A DNA stretch of 37,760 nt. Origin: Hyphomicrobiales bacterium (GTDB lineage Bacteria; Pseudomonadota; Alphaproteobacteria; Rhizobiales; Rhizobiaceae). Under the pieces are notes generated by a model. That model saw only the letters and a list, made by a program, of their open reading frames with translations, was not told the DNA's origin and made no database searches. The stretch's first letter is position 1. Each line of letters begins with the position of its first letter. Below are positions 7,481-15,746 of the stretch, one piece after another. The translations under genes were made by a program, and so were the position numbers. The stretch covers positions 1 to 37,760 of the forward strand of contig UCKU01000045.1 of the NCBI GenBank assembly GCA_900473185.1. The letters run 5' to 3'.

Positions 7481-8368
7481 ATGACGAAACCGTCGACCGC
7501 CGAGGGATACAGCAATCAGGTCACTGAGAACTGCGAACGGGTCCTGGTCACGCTTCTTCGAGGGTTGGGGCCATGGCGTGACTCCATCTTCCTGGTGGGT
7601 GGTTTGACGCCTCGCTATCTTATCGAGAAGAAGCCTCCCGAAATCCCTGCACACGCCGGAACGGGTGATGTCGACGTGGTCATCCAGCTCCAGATGCTCA
7701 ACGAAACGGAGGCGTACCATAGTCTCGAAGACAATTTCAAAAAACTCGGATTAACGCGCGGCACAAACACGAAGGGGCAGTTTGTCTCTTGGCGCTGGGA
7801 GATCAGCACGGGTGGTACGAAGGTTGCAATCGAACTCCTCGCCGATGACCCTGACAAATCAGGCGGCAAGGTCGTTGAGTTGCCCACCGAAGGCAGCGTA
7901 TCGGCCATGAACATCCCGCATTCGGCAATTGTCTTCGATCATCATAAAACGCGAAAGATCTCCGCCGAGCTTCTCGGGGACGACGGCGTTGCAACGGTCG
8001 ACCTCCACTATGCTGACCTGGTGGCGTTCGTTTGCCTGAAAGCTTATGCCTTCAACCAACGAGCCGAGCGAAAAGACGCCCACGACCTCGTCTACTGCAT
8101 CGAGCATTATGATGGTGGCGTCGATGCGGCCGCAGACGAATTCGTGAAAGCGCTTGGTGGTAAACACAAGGAGGTTATCGCTGAGAGCCTGACTTTGTTG
8201 GCTCAGCACTTCGTTGATGACGAGCGGACCGAAGGCTTCACCAAGGATGGTGCTGTCGCGGTGGCGAAATTCGAATTGGGAGAAGACACCGATCGCGACA
8301 CCCGTATTCTCCGGCAGCGTGAGGTTTCCGATCTCATATCGACGCTCCTGAAGAAAGTTGGCGCCTGA
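7481..8368 (+). CDS. AbiEii-like nucleotidyltransferase (putative type IV toxin)
   Basis: A 295-residue protein with the minimal nucleotidyltransferase core: Gly40-Gly41 in LVGGLTPRY, then Asp63 and Asp65 in GTGDVDVVI, and a possible third acidic residue in VAIELLAD near 118-122. The later KDAHDLVY segment matches the K-D-x-x-D motif of AbiEii/AbiGII toxins. These enzymes transfer nucleotides to RNA or other targets and arrest growth. The ATG follows the upstream stop by one base and has an AGGAG site inside the end of that gene, so translation of the two is coupled. The toxin role rests on family and context. A phage-defence role is possible but not shown. Confidence 0.75.
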   Translation: MTKPSTAEGYSNQVTENCERVLVTLLRGLGPWRDSIFLVGGLTPRYLIEKKPPEIPAHAGTGDVDVVIQLQMLNETEAYHSLEDNFKKLGLTRGTNTKGQFVSWRWEISTGGTKVAIELLADDPDKSGGKVVELPTEGSVSAMNIPHSAIVFDHHKTRKISAELLGDDGVATVDLHYADLVAFVCLKAYAFNQRAERKDAHDLVYCIEHYDGGVDAAADEFVKALGGKHKEVIAESLTLLAQHFVDDERTEGFTKDGAVAVAKFELGEDTDRDTRILRQREVSDLISTLLKKVGA

Positions 8369-8439
8369 CGCCTAGAGAGAAGCGGGTCGATAGGCGCCTG
8401 AACGCGCCGATATCTCAGCGAAACCTTGTCGCGGTCGGA

Positions 8440-8724
8440 TCAGACACAATAGTGGGATATCTCGTGTGCGGCCGCGGTCAAAAGCGGAGCAAGGCTTTTG
8501 GCCCGTTCGTCCGGCAACCTCTCATTGACTGCGGTTAATGCAACAGCGAGGTAAGGGCGCCCGGCCCTTGATGGAATCGGCGCGGCGATGCCAGAGACCC
8601 CCGGCCACATGATATCGCGGCAGAGACAGAATCCGGTTGTGCGCACCTGAACAAGCTGATCTTCGATCAGCTTCAATCGATGACGTGCCTCGACGCTGCC
8701 GCGGTTAAGCCCCGCAGTCATCAT
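8440..8724 (-). pseudogene. IclR-family regulator, C-terminal fragment
   Basis: About 94 codons match the end of the IclR effector-binding domain: a VRTTGFCLCRD segment, PGVSGIAAPIPSRAGRPYLAVALT and the C-terminal LAPLLTAAAHEIS helix. The reading frame meets a stop (TAA) a few codons upstream of the first ATG, and no winged helix-turn-helix is found ahead of it. It is therefore a truncated relic rather than a functional regulator. It converges on the AbiE-like operon, which ends 71 bp away. Confidence 0.75.
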
Positions 8725-9493
8725 CGAATCATTCTCGAAAATCCGCCCTTATCGCGGAAAATTCAATATGAATCATTAGCGCAGTCGCCACCGATGCCAG
8801 CCGCTAGGGCAGATGACCGCCGCCATTTACTCACCATTCAGATGCTTCACCTAACCTTGGTAAGTTCCAGGTGCGGCCTAACCCGGCCCCGGTCGCCGTG
8901 ATTGCGGCTTTCGCGCATCCTCGCCGCGGCGGCGGCCGCGAGAATACTTGTGAGCTGATTCATTTCGTCAGTCATTGTAGTCGTCGGGTTCCAGGTCTGA
9001 CGATCGATGGGCTATCACCGGCTCTTAGAATCCAAATCCGGGCGGCGGTGACCATCCCGTCCATTTTAGAGATAAGCTCGAACCAATCGCGACGGGAGTA
9101 TGGGTTCGAGGTAGTCATTCAAATAGGTATGCCAACGGTGGCGGTTAATCCATCCTGAAGAAGCACACCTATAAGTCCGCTCTTGGCTACAGATCGGCGA
9201 TCCTGAAGGGTAACCTATTGCCGAGCTTACAAAAATTAGCACAAATATATGCTGCTTGAATGACGGAGTCGGCGGTTCGACTCCTTTCAAGAGCTACCAA
9301 ATGGGCGCGGCCACGGCTAAGCCGTACCGATTGCTACGAGTCTTTCTCGCAACACCTAAGCGGGAACTGTAATCTTGGACGGATTTGGCTGGATTAGAGT
9401 GTTTCAGTTACGGTATCCGTAGGACTGCAAAGCGATTTGCACGAGCGGGACAGCTAGAGAAAGCAAGTCCGCATCTCCTAAAGCAGGACCTTG
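8725..9493. other. Non-coding stretch with degraded sequence
   Basis: I see no convincing gene on either strand here. Near 9264-9300 there is a T-arm-like sequence (GGTTCGACTCC followed by CTACCA) resembling the 3' end of a tRNA gene, but no matching acceptor or anticodon arm upstream. This suggests a relic of past integration. The region lies between an IclR fragment and a small ORF and before a Tn3 remnant. Confidence 0.4.
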
Positions 9494-9742
9494 ATGAACG
9501 CGGATATGATAGCCGCCTGGGCGGTGGAAAACGGATTCCATGCGATCGATTCGCGGAGTTATCGTCGCCATGACAATGCAGGCGTGATCACGATCGAGAT
9601 AAAGAGGATGTCATTTCTCCTCATCGATGAGAGGCAAGGATTGCGGCCGCGCCTCATATCGCGGTTGTTCAAAGACATATCCCTTACATGCGGGAGCGCC
9701 CGCTTCCAGGGTCTTCTTCTTGACCGCAATCCCAATCATTGA
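9494..9742 (+). CDS. Hypothetical 82-residue protein
   Basis: The frame begins MNADMIAAWAVENG and ends LLDRNPNH. It has normal-looking codon use and an AGGA element 8 nt before the ATG; a TTG one codon earlier is an alternative start. The N-terminal helix AAWAVENGFHAID followed by strand-like ITIEIKRMSFLLI resembles small rhizobial proteins that start with an IxAWAExxG motif, but I cannot name a family. No neighbour suggests a role, since it sits alone between degraded sequence and the Tn3 relic. Confidence 0.45.
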   Translation: MNADMIAAWAVENGFHAIDSRSYRRHDNAGVITIEIKRMSFLLIDERQGLRPRLISRLFKDISLTCGSARFQGLLLDRNPNH

Positions 9743-9926
9743 GTCCTGACGCGGTGACCACAGCCCAGCCAATTCACCAAGGCGGCGGATCGTGGCTAAC
9801 GCCGATGAGCACCGTATCGATCGATGATCGCTTGCGTCACCGTTGAATCTTTTCATGCCCCCTGAACCCCAGCGTTTCGCACAGAACCCGTGCCGCCGAC
9901 ACGATCAGCGGGCCTGCGCCTTCAGC

Positions 9927-10711
9927 TTAGGCGGAGCTGTTGAGTTTCCAATGGAGAGACGCGGGATGAGGATATTCCCGTGTAGATATCGTCCCCGGTG
10001 CTGAATGCTCTATCCGGTCGAGCAATCGGTTGACAGACGAGGAGTTCGAGCCCGGCTCGAATTGCCGCAGCCAGACGAACCGGGTCACCCGATCGTCAGC
10101 AGTATCTTCCAGCAACGCCAACAACTGCTCCTGGGTCTGTTGCGACAAGCGGCTGGCAATTCTTGTCTCTATCCGTCGCTCAGCATCGACCAGAGCCGTG
10201 GCGCAAAGCCGCTCGATCGTCGATGTCGCGGGAAGAACCGTGCACGTGCGACGGCACTCGGCCACGAAGCGAATGGCAACATCCTCGTTCGACACCGCCA
10301 TTTCGGCCTCCCGGAACAGCCAGTCTTTTAGCTCGCGCGCACCACGCCCGGAGAAGGCGCGGAATCCATAGAGCGCCCGCAGTTCGGAAAGATGCTCGTG
10401 CCGCGTTTCCTCACGGGTGGCATAGTCAACAAGATCGTCGGCAAGGAGGCCGAGCTGCGCGCTCCGATAAAGTCGATGACCTCTGCCGGTATCAGTTCGC
10501 CCGGAGCCAGCACCCGGCCGGGATGGCGGAGGACGCACAATTGAAGGGCGAAGCCGAATCTGTTGTGAGCGCGCCGACGCTGCCTGATGTGGCCGAGATC
10601 CTCATCGCTCAGCGTATAGTGCTTCAGCAAATCCGCTTGCGAGGTCGGCAGGCGCAACAGCGCATCCCTTTGCCGATCGGTTAGAGTGACGCATTTATGT
10701 TCCTTTTTCAA
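9927..10711 (-). pseudogene. Tn3-family transposase TnpA, N-terminal remnant, frameshifted
   Basis: The first part (10711 down to about 10460) has the Tn3 TnpA N-terminal domain (DUF4158): LTDRQRDALLRLPTSQADLLKHYTLS and RRRAHNRFGFALQLCVLRHPGR. The second frame (about 10460 to 9927) continues with QLGLLADDLVDYATREETRHEH and ALYGFRAFSGRGARELKDWL. They join where GCGCGCAG stands for an expected GCGCAG, a 2-bp excess near 10455. The catalytic DDE core, which should make up the last two thirds of a roughly 1000-residue protein, is missing. It diverges from an intact resolvase gene, as in Tn3 itself, so this is one end of a decayed transposon. Confidence 0.8.
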
Positions 10712-10791
10712 AGTTGCATGATGTTCAAGATGCTTTGTTTATGAAGCTGGTTGAGATACATTTACGGCGACCAAAACATTCGTGCCGAAAC
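10712..10791. promoter_or_regulatory. tnpA-tnpR intergenic region, candidate res site
   Basis: In Tn3-type elements with divergent tnpA and tnpR, the resolution site and both promoters lie between the genes. This 80-bp AT-rich gap is in that position. I cannot assign individual resolvase subsites with confidence by eye. Confidence 0.4.
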
Positions 10792-11406
10792 ATGCTGATT
10801 GGATATGCCCGCGTCTCCAAAGCCGACGGTTCTCAGTCCCTCGACCTGCAGCACGACGCCCTGCATACTGCTGGCGTTGAGCAGAACAACATCTATGAGG
10901 ATCGCGCTTCCGGAAGTCGTGATGATCGGCCTGGGTTGGCCGCCTGCCTAAAATCACTACGGGGCGGCGACGTGCTGGTGGTCTGGAAGCTCGATCGCCT
11001 CGGACGGTCGCTCGCCCATCTGATCAACACCGTGAAGGATCTATCGGATCGGAATATCGGCCTGCGTGTGCTGACCGGAAAAGGTGCCCAGATCGACACC
11101 ACGACTGCATCAGGCCGCATGGTGTTCGGCATCTTCGCGACCTTGGCCGAGTTCGAGCGCGACCTGATCCGCGAGCGCACCATGGCGGGGCTCGCCGCCG
11201 CAAGAGCACGAGGCAGAAAAGGTGGCCGCAAGTTCGCCCTTACAAAAGCGCAAGTGCGTCTCGCACAGGCCGCCATGGCGCTACGCGACACTTCCGTTTC
11301 TGATCTGTGCAAGGAGCTCGGCATCGAGCGCGTCACCCTCTACCGGTATGTCGGCCCCAAGGGCGAACTCAGAGATTATGGAAAGCGTGTCCTCGGCTTG
11401 GCTTAG
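10792..11406 (+). CDS. tnpR: Serine recombinase (Tn3-type resolvase)
   Basis: A 204-residue small serine recombinase. The N-terminal IGYARVSKADGSQSLDLQ contains the catalytic Ser of the YxRVS motif. GDVLVVWKLDRLGRSLAHL holds the conserved Arg pair, and EFERDLIRERTMAGLAAARARGRKGG marks the dimerisation/E-helix. The C-terminal helix-turn-helix DLCKELGIERVTLYRYV binds DNA. The ATG at 10792 is chosen because MLIGYARVS is where the family starts; the longer upstream frame is non-homologous. The gene looks intact although its partner transposase is destroyed, so it could act only at res sites. Confidence 0.9.
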   Translation: MLIGYARVSKADGSQSLDLQHDALHTAGVEQNNIYEDRASGSRDDRPGLAACLKSLRGGDVLVVWKLDRLGRSLAHLINTVKDLSDRNIGLRVLTGKGAQIDTTTASGRMVFGIFATLAEFERDLIRERTMAGLAAARARGRKGGRKFALTKAQVRLAQAAMALRDTSVSDLCKELGIERVTLYRYVGPKGELRDYGKRVLGLA

Positions 11407-11434
11407 GGGTCTGAACAGCACCAGAACAGAAACC

Positions 11435-12682
11435 CTACATTATCTCCGATCCGCAGAGGACCGGTCGCGCTTTAACGTTGCGGGCAGCCCAGCTTTTCAG
11501 ACGCACACCGTTGAGCTTGATGAAGCCTTCGGCATCATGATGGTCGTATGCACCCGAACCCTCTTCGAAGGTGACGAGATCCATTGAATAGAGCGATCCG
11601 GGCGAGGCGCGGGCTACCACGTTTGCTGAGCCCTTGTAGAGCCTGAGCGTGACCTCGCCGCTGACATAAGTTTGGCTCTGATCGATTAAGGCCTGCAGCA
11701 TCTCCCGCTCCGGGGAAAACCAGAAGCCGCTATAGATCAGCGCGGCGTAGCGCGGCATGAGCTCGTCCTTTCGATGAGCCGCAGCGCGATCAAGTGTGAT
11801 CGATTCAATCCCACGATGAGCAGCAAGCAAGATCGTGCCGCCGGGCGTCTCATAGACCCCACGGGATTTCATCCCGACGAACCGGTTCTCAACCAGATCA
11901 ATCCGACCGATCCCATGCTTGCCGCCTAACCTGTTGAGTTCTGTCAGAAGTGAAGCAGGCGTCAGGGCGATGCCATTCACGGAAATTGCATCACCTTTCT
12001 CAAAGCCGATAATAACGGTCTCCGGCTCGTTCGGCGCATTCAGAGGGTCCACTGTTCGCTGATAGACATAGGCAGGCGCAATCTCCGACGGGTCCTCCAG
12101 GATCTTTCCTTCCGTCGAGGTGTGCAGGAGGTTCGCATCGATCGAGAAAGGAGCTTCTCCGCGCTTGTCCTTCGGAATGGCGATCTGGTGCTTTTCGGCA
12201 TACGCGATCAGCTGCGTGCGCGACTGAATATCCCACTCGCGCCAGGGAGCGATAATTTTGATCGACGGATCGAGCGCATTGGCTGCCAACTCGAAGCGCA
12301 CCTGATCATTGCCCTTGCCGGTGGCGCCGTGGGCGATGGCGTCGGCGCCAACCTCTCTTGCTATGCTGACGAGATGTTTGGCGATCAGCGGCCGGGCAAT
12401 AGAGGAACCAAGAAGGTATTGCCCCTCATAGAGCGTGTTGGCCCGGAACATCGGAAAGACGAAATCACGAACGAATTCCTCACGAACGTCGACAATACGA
12501 ATATCTTTAACGCCACGCCTCGCGGCCTTTTCGCGCACTGGTTCCAACTCCTCGCCCTGGCCGAGATCGGCCGTGAAGGTAACCACCTCGCAACGATATG
12601 TCTCCTGCAGCCACTTGAGAATGATGGAGGTGTCCAGACCTCCCGAGTAGGACAGCACGATCTTGTCGATCTTTTTCATCAT
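11435..12682 (-). CDS. argG: Argininosuccinate synthase paralogue
   Basis: A 415-residue ATP-dependent ligase joining citrulline and aspartate in arginine synthesis. The N-terminal PP-loop LSYSGGLDTS, then AHGATGKGNDQVRFE and VENRFVGMKSRGVYETPGGTIL, are diagnostic. An AAGGAGG site 8 nt before the ATG at 12682 favours that start; the open frame extends 14 codons further without support. The C-terminal tail (after SWAARNVKAR) is longer than usual, ending CGSEIM. It is divergent from an Lrp/AsnC regulator 128 bp away. It is likely a second argG copy beyond the housekeeping gene (inference), perhaps tied to a specialised amino-acid or arginine-derived pathway. Confidence 0.93.
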   Translation of the reverse strand: MMKKIDKIVLSYSGGLDTSIILKWLQETYRCEVVTFTADLGQGEELEPVREKAARRGVKDIRIVDVREEFVRDFVFPMFRANTLYEGQYLLGSSIARPLIAKHLVSIAREVGADAIAHGATGKGNDQVRFELAANALDPSIKIIAPWREWDIQSRTQLIAYAEKHQIAIPKDKRGEAPFSIDANLLHTSTEGKILEDPSEIAPAYVYQRTVDPLNAPNEPETVIIGFEKGDAISVNGIALTPASLLTELNRLGGKHGIGRIDLVENRFVGMKSRGVYETPGGTILLAAHRGIESITLDRAAAHRKDELMPRYAALIYSGFWFSPEREMLQALIDQSQTYVSGEVTLRLYKGSANVVARASPGSLYSMDLVTFEEGSGAYDHHDAEGFIKLNGVRLKSWAARNVKARPVLCGSEIM

Positions 12683-12771
12683 CACCTTCGCCTCCTTATT
12701 GAACAGGGCGGAACGATAGGCCAATCCGCGCGCAATGTGATTGCAAAGAGTTCACGGATGCGAGATAGTTT

Positions 12772-12784
12772 GGCATATTATGCC
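12772..12784. promoter_or_regulatory. Palindrome between argG and the Lrp/AsnC gene
   Basis: GGCATA-T-TATGCC is a perfect 13-bp palindrome in the divergent promoter region, 27 bp before the regulator's GTG. Lrp/AsnC proteins bind short AT-rich dyads near their own promoters, so this is a natural candidate operator for the neighbouring regulator. Binding is inferred. Confidence 0.5.
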
Positions 12785-12810
12785 GTAAATTATTGCTGTG
12801 GAGCTATATT

Positions 12811-13281
12811 GTGTCATTCAACCTAGACGAGATTGATCGGCGTATCCTAATGGTACTTCAGCGGGACGGACGCATTTCCAACATCGACTTGGCGAAAGAA
12901 GTGGGGCTGTCTCCTTCGCCATGCTTGCGCCGCGTCCGGCTCCTGGAAGAGGCGGGTATCATTGATCGCTACGTGGCCGTTCTTGATCCAACCAAAGTGG
13001 GTGCAGGTCTTACGGTGTTTGCCCGCGTCTGGTTCAAAACGCAGGATGCTCAGGTCACTCTCCAATTTGCAGAAGCCGTCAGACGCCTACCGGAAGTCAT
13101 GGAATGCTACCTGACCACCGGAGAATGCGACGCTATCCTGCGCATTGTCACCGCCGACCTTCACAGTTATTGGCGTTTCCAAGCGGACCATCTGACTCGT
13201 ATCGCCAGCGTGCTGAACGTCAAAACGGATGTTCCGATGGAGACTCTCAAGCGAAGTTTCGAATTGCCATTGGCACTGTGA
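12811..13281 (+). CDS. Lrp/AsnC-family transcriptional regulator
   Basis: A 156-residue protein with the N-terminal AsnC helix-turn-helix (LDEIDRRILMVLQRDGRISNIDLAKEVGLSPSPCLRRVRLLEEAGII) and a C-terminal RAM/effector domain containing EVMECYLTTGECDAILRIVTAD. The GTG start at 12811 has a GGAG element shortly upstream and begins directly before the conserved NLDEIDRRIL; the open frame extends six codons further. It probably controls the divergent argG paralogue and itself in response to an amino acid. Confidence 0.9.
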   Translation: MSFNLDEIDRRILMVLQRDGRISNIDLAKEVGLSPSPCLRRVRLLEEAGIIDRYVAVLDPTKVGAGLTVFARVWFKTQDAQVTLQFAEAVRRLPEVMECYLTTGECDAILRIVTADLHSYWRFQADHLTRIASVLNVKTDVPMETLKRSFELPLAL

Positions 13282-13372
13282 TCCTCCGTCACGCCTTAGC
13301 GTAGGATTTCGCCCTCTCCCGCAAACGCCCCCATCCTCTGTGGCCGGTGCTCTCTTCATCTTTCAAGCGCAA

Positions 13373-13498
13373 ATGCCGCAGGAGCCTTCCATCTCCACGG
13401 TTGCGGGCTACGCTGGCGTCGGGGCATTCTACTTCCTGGTTTCGGCAATTTGGCTGACGGTCGCCCTGTCGCGTCGCAGTATGCATCCCATCTCATAA
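13373..13498 (+). CDS. Small putative membrane peptide or remnant
   Basis: A 41-residue frame, starting MPQEPSIST and carrying one hydrophobic segment (VGAFYFLVSAIWLTVAL). It lies between the Lrp/AsnC gene and the chorismate mutase gene. The open frame continues upstream without a better start, so it may be the tail of a lost membrane protein (such as an exporter of the kind often next to Lrp regulators) rather than a real small gene. I do not recognise a family. Confidence 0.2.
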   Translation: MPQEPSISTVAGYAGVGAFYFLVSAIWLTVALSRRSMHPIS

Positions 13499-13539
13499 GC
13501 GCTACCTCGCGCCAATGAAACCGCTTGGAAGATATTCAA

Positions 13540-13836
13540 ATGATGACAGATGATGCGGCAGGGCAACTTGCTTCCTATCGGAGGACCATCGACAACCTGG
13601 ATTCAGCTCTCCTCTATATCCTGGCCGAACGCTTTCGCTGTACCGAGCAAGTCGGCCACTCGAAAGCTAAGCAGGCGTTGCCGGCGATCGATAATGAGCG
13701 AGAGCGACGCCAATTGGATCGACTGATGAGCATCGCCAGTGATGTTGGCCTCAGTGGGCACTTTGTCGAAGGGCTGATGACAATGATCGTGGGTGCTGTG
13801 GTGGAGCGGCATAGGGAGATTGCGGCCAAGAAGTAA
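13540..13836 (+). CDS. Chorismate mutase (AroQ class)
   Basis: A 98-residue all-helical chorismate mutase, converting chorismate to prephenate on the way to Phe and Tyr. The features are YRRTIDNLDSALLYILAERFRCTEQVGHSKA in helix 1, with the conserved Arg near the start and the Lys after GHS, then DNERERRQLDRL, and a C-terminal VVERHREIA helix. A second ATG lies one codon later. It follows the Lrp/AsnC gene on the same strand and converges with a LysR gene. A secreted version is unlikely because no signal peptide is present. It may be an accessory copy, or an isochorismate-pyruvate lyase-type relative. Confidence 0.85.
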   Translation: MMTDDAAGQLASYRRTIDNLDSALLYILAERFRCTEQVGHSKAKQALPAIDNERERRQLDRLMSIASDVGLSGHFVEGLMTMIVGAVVERHREIAAKK

Positions 13837-13903
13837 GTTGTCTGTCGCGCGTGTGCTACCGCAGCCGTGGATCGGCGGGGAAAATCGATCTTCTTCGGGC
13901 GGC

Positions 13904-14767
13904 TTACCATGCAGCGGTATTTGTGAGGTGGTCCGAGACGGTCGCGATAAACGCCCGAAGACGCTGAAGACGTCGCAGGTCCCGGTGATATCCCATCCAG
14001 ATGTCTCGCGCCGGCGGGGGCTTAGGTAGTTCCAGTCTGCGGATACCCGGGATCTGATTGCCCACGACGCGGGGCAGGACGGCGATCCCAACGCCCTGCT
14101 TGCACATTCGTGCCTGGACGTTTCGGTTGTTTGATCGCAGCACGTGTCTCGCGTTCGGGAAACTCTCGGCGAGCCAGGCTATGTCGGGGAATTGCCCTGT
14201 CGAAGTATCGTGGGTGATCAGCCGGAAACCTGTCCCGTCGCCATATTTAGGGTCAGGCGACTCCTCGGCGATGTAGACGCCGTACTCGAGCCTGAAGAGC
14301 CGCCGTTGAATGACATCTGCAGTGTCGAACGGAACGATGCGAAAGGCGACGTCGGCCTCCCTTTGGGCGAGGTTGAACAGGCGAGTGCCGGTCAGGATTT
14401 CGACGTCTACATTGGGGTAGGCTTTCGAGAAATCTGCCAGGATGGGAGGCAGGACATAGGCCCCGAACCAGTCTGCTGATGAGATGCGCAGATTGCCTTT
14501 GAGGTTTTGCTCCTGCCCGGCGAGCCGGCGCTCCATGGCCAGCGCGCCTTCTTCCATCTGCTCTGCCAGAGTGATGATCCCATGGCCCTCCTCGGTAAGC
14601 ACGAGACCGTCCGCGGTCCGCTGGAAGAGCGTGTGGCCGATCGCCTCCTCAAGGGCACGCAGCCGTCTGCCGACGGTCGGATGGCTTGTATGAAGAGCAC
14701 GCGCAGCGCCGCCGAGCGTGCCGGATCGCGCAATCGCAAGGAAGATTTTTACGTCACTCCATTCCAC
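13904..14767 (-). CDS. LysR-family transcriptional regulator
   Basis: A 287-residue regulator. The N-terminal winged helix (FLAIARSGTLGGAARALHTSHPTVGRRLRALEE) is followed by a LysR substrate-binding domain (LKGNLRISSADWFGAYVLPPIL onward). The GTG at 14767 has an AAGGG site 7 nt upstream, which suits it better than the TTG two codons earlier. It is divergent from the SDR gene at 14876, the classical LysR arrangement, and probably controls that gene and perhaps the following co-oriented genes. The effector is unknown. Confidence 0.9.
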   Translation of the reverse strand: MEWSDVKIFLAIARSGTLGGAARALHTSHPTVGRRLRALEEAIGHTLFQRTADGLVLTEEGHGIITLAEQMEEGALAMERRLAGQEQNLKGNLRISSADWFGAYVLPPILADFSKAYPNVDVEILTGTRLFNLAQREADVAFRIVPFDTADVIQRRLFRLEYGVYIAEESPDPKYGDGTGFRLITHDTSTGQFPDIAWLAESFPNARHVLRSNNRNVQARMCKQGVGIAVLPRVVGNQIPGIRRLELPKPPPARDIWMGYHRDLRRLQRLRAFIATVSDHLTNTAAW

Positions 14768-14823
14768 GGCCAAGCCCTTACAAAAATGAACATTGAAAAT
14801 ACAAAACTGTCACTTCAAGTACA

Positions 14824-14841
14824 AATCTAAACATCTAGATT
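14824..14841. promoter_or_regulatory. Inverted repeat in the LysR-SDR divergent promoter
   Basis: AATCTA (14824-14829) and TAGATT (14836-14841) form a 6-bp dyad around 6 bp, in the middle of the very AT-rich 108-bp gap between the LysR gene and the SDR gene. LysR proteins bind dyads of about this size in such gaps. The assignment to this regulator is inferred from position. Confidence 0.4.
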
Positions 14842-14875
14842 CAAGTCATATTTCGAAAACAAGCGGAGAAACGTC

Positions 14876-15700
14876 ATGAGAACTTGGTTCATCACAGGCT
14901 GCTCGAGCGGCTTCGGACAACGGCTCGCGATCGCTGCAGCACAGCGGGGCGATCAGGTTGTCGCTACTGCCCGCAACGTCAACTCGATCGAAGAAATGGC
15001 TCGGCCATTCGACGGCCGTATGATCACCTTGCCGCTCGACGTGACAGATGCGGCGGCGGCCAATACCGCGGTCGCAAAGGCCGTCGAGACATTTGGGGGT
15101 TTTGACGTGCTGGTGAACAATGCCGGCTACGGACTGTTTGGGGCGCTCGAGGAGGGCACGCCCGAAGAATATCGACCGATGTTCGAGGTGAACGTTTTCG
15201 GTCTTATCGAAACCACCAGGGCAGCCTTGCCTGCACTGCGACGTTCGGGCGGAGTGATCGTCAACATGTCTTCTGGCGCAGGGATCGCGGGCAGCGGCGG
15301 CGCAGCATATTACAATGCAGCCAAGTTTGCGGTTGAAGGGGTTTCCGAAGCACTCTCCGGCGAGCTGAAGCCGTTCGGCATCCGCGTGCTGATCGTCGAG
15401 CCTGGGCCATTTCGGACCGACTTCCTTGGACGTTCGATCACGATGGCGGCCAAGGAGATGCCGGAATACGCCGCGAGTTCGCGCAGGCACTATCGCGAAA
15501 CCAACGACGGCAATCAGGCGGGCGATCCCGATAAGGCGATCGCGGTGATCGTGCAGGCAGTCGATACGGATGACGCTCCGCTTCATCTGCCGCTCGGTCC
15601 CGCTGCGCATTCGATCGCTGAGCGGAAGTTGGCTTCGTTTCGCCGTGATATCGACACCTGGCGCGACATCTCGATCGCGACCGATTTCGATCAGCCCTGA
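14876..15700 (+). CDS. SDR-family NAD(P)-dependent oxidoreductase
   Basis: A 274-residue short-chain dehydrogenase. The cofactor motif TGCSSGFG is at 8-15, the NNAG motif at 81-84, the catalytic Ser near 132, and Tyr146 with Lys150 in YYNAAK; EPGPFRTDF follows. It should oxidise or reduce an alcohol/carbonyl in the cytoplasm using NAD(P). GGAGAAACGTC precedes the ATG. It is the first gene of a co-oriented series (hydrolase, VOC protein, L,D-transpeptidase) and is divergent from the LysR gene. The substrate is not predictable. Confidence 0.92.
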   Translation: MRTWFITGCSSGFGQRLAIAAAQRGDQVVATARNVNSIEEMARPFDGRMITLPLDVTDAAAANTAVAKAVETFGGFDVLVNNAGYGLFGALEEGTPEEYRPMFEVNVFGLIETTRAALPALRRSGGVIVNMSSGAGIAGSGGAAYYNAAKFAVEGVSEALSGELKPFGIRVLIVEPGPFRTDFLGRSITMAAKEMPEYAASSRRHYRETNDGNQAGDPDKAIAVIVQAVDTDDAPLHLPLGPAAHSIAERKLASFRRDIDTWRDISIATDFDQP

Positions 15701-15746
15701 GCTGGTCGTTAGCTCTGTTTAATATCAACATCGATGGGAAAGAGTT

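Noticed and set aside
9264..9300. tRNA gene near the T-arm-like sequence
   Set aside because: No acceptor, D or anticodon arm can be folded upstream; at most a 3' relic. No complete tRNA or rRNA gene is seen anywhere in the window.
11406..11443. GGGGTCTGA after the resolvase stop, resembling a Tn3 terminal inverted repeat
   Set aside because: Its orientation would place the transposon to the right, over argG, and no partner repeat was found; only about nine bases match, so chance is likely.
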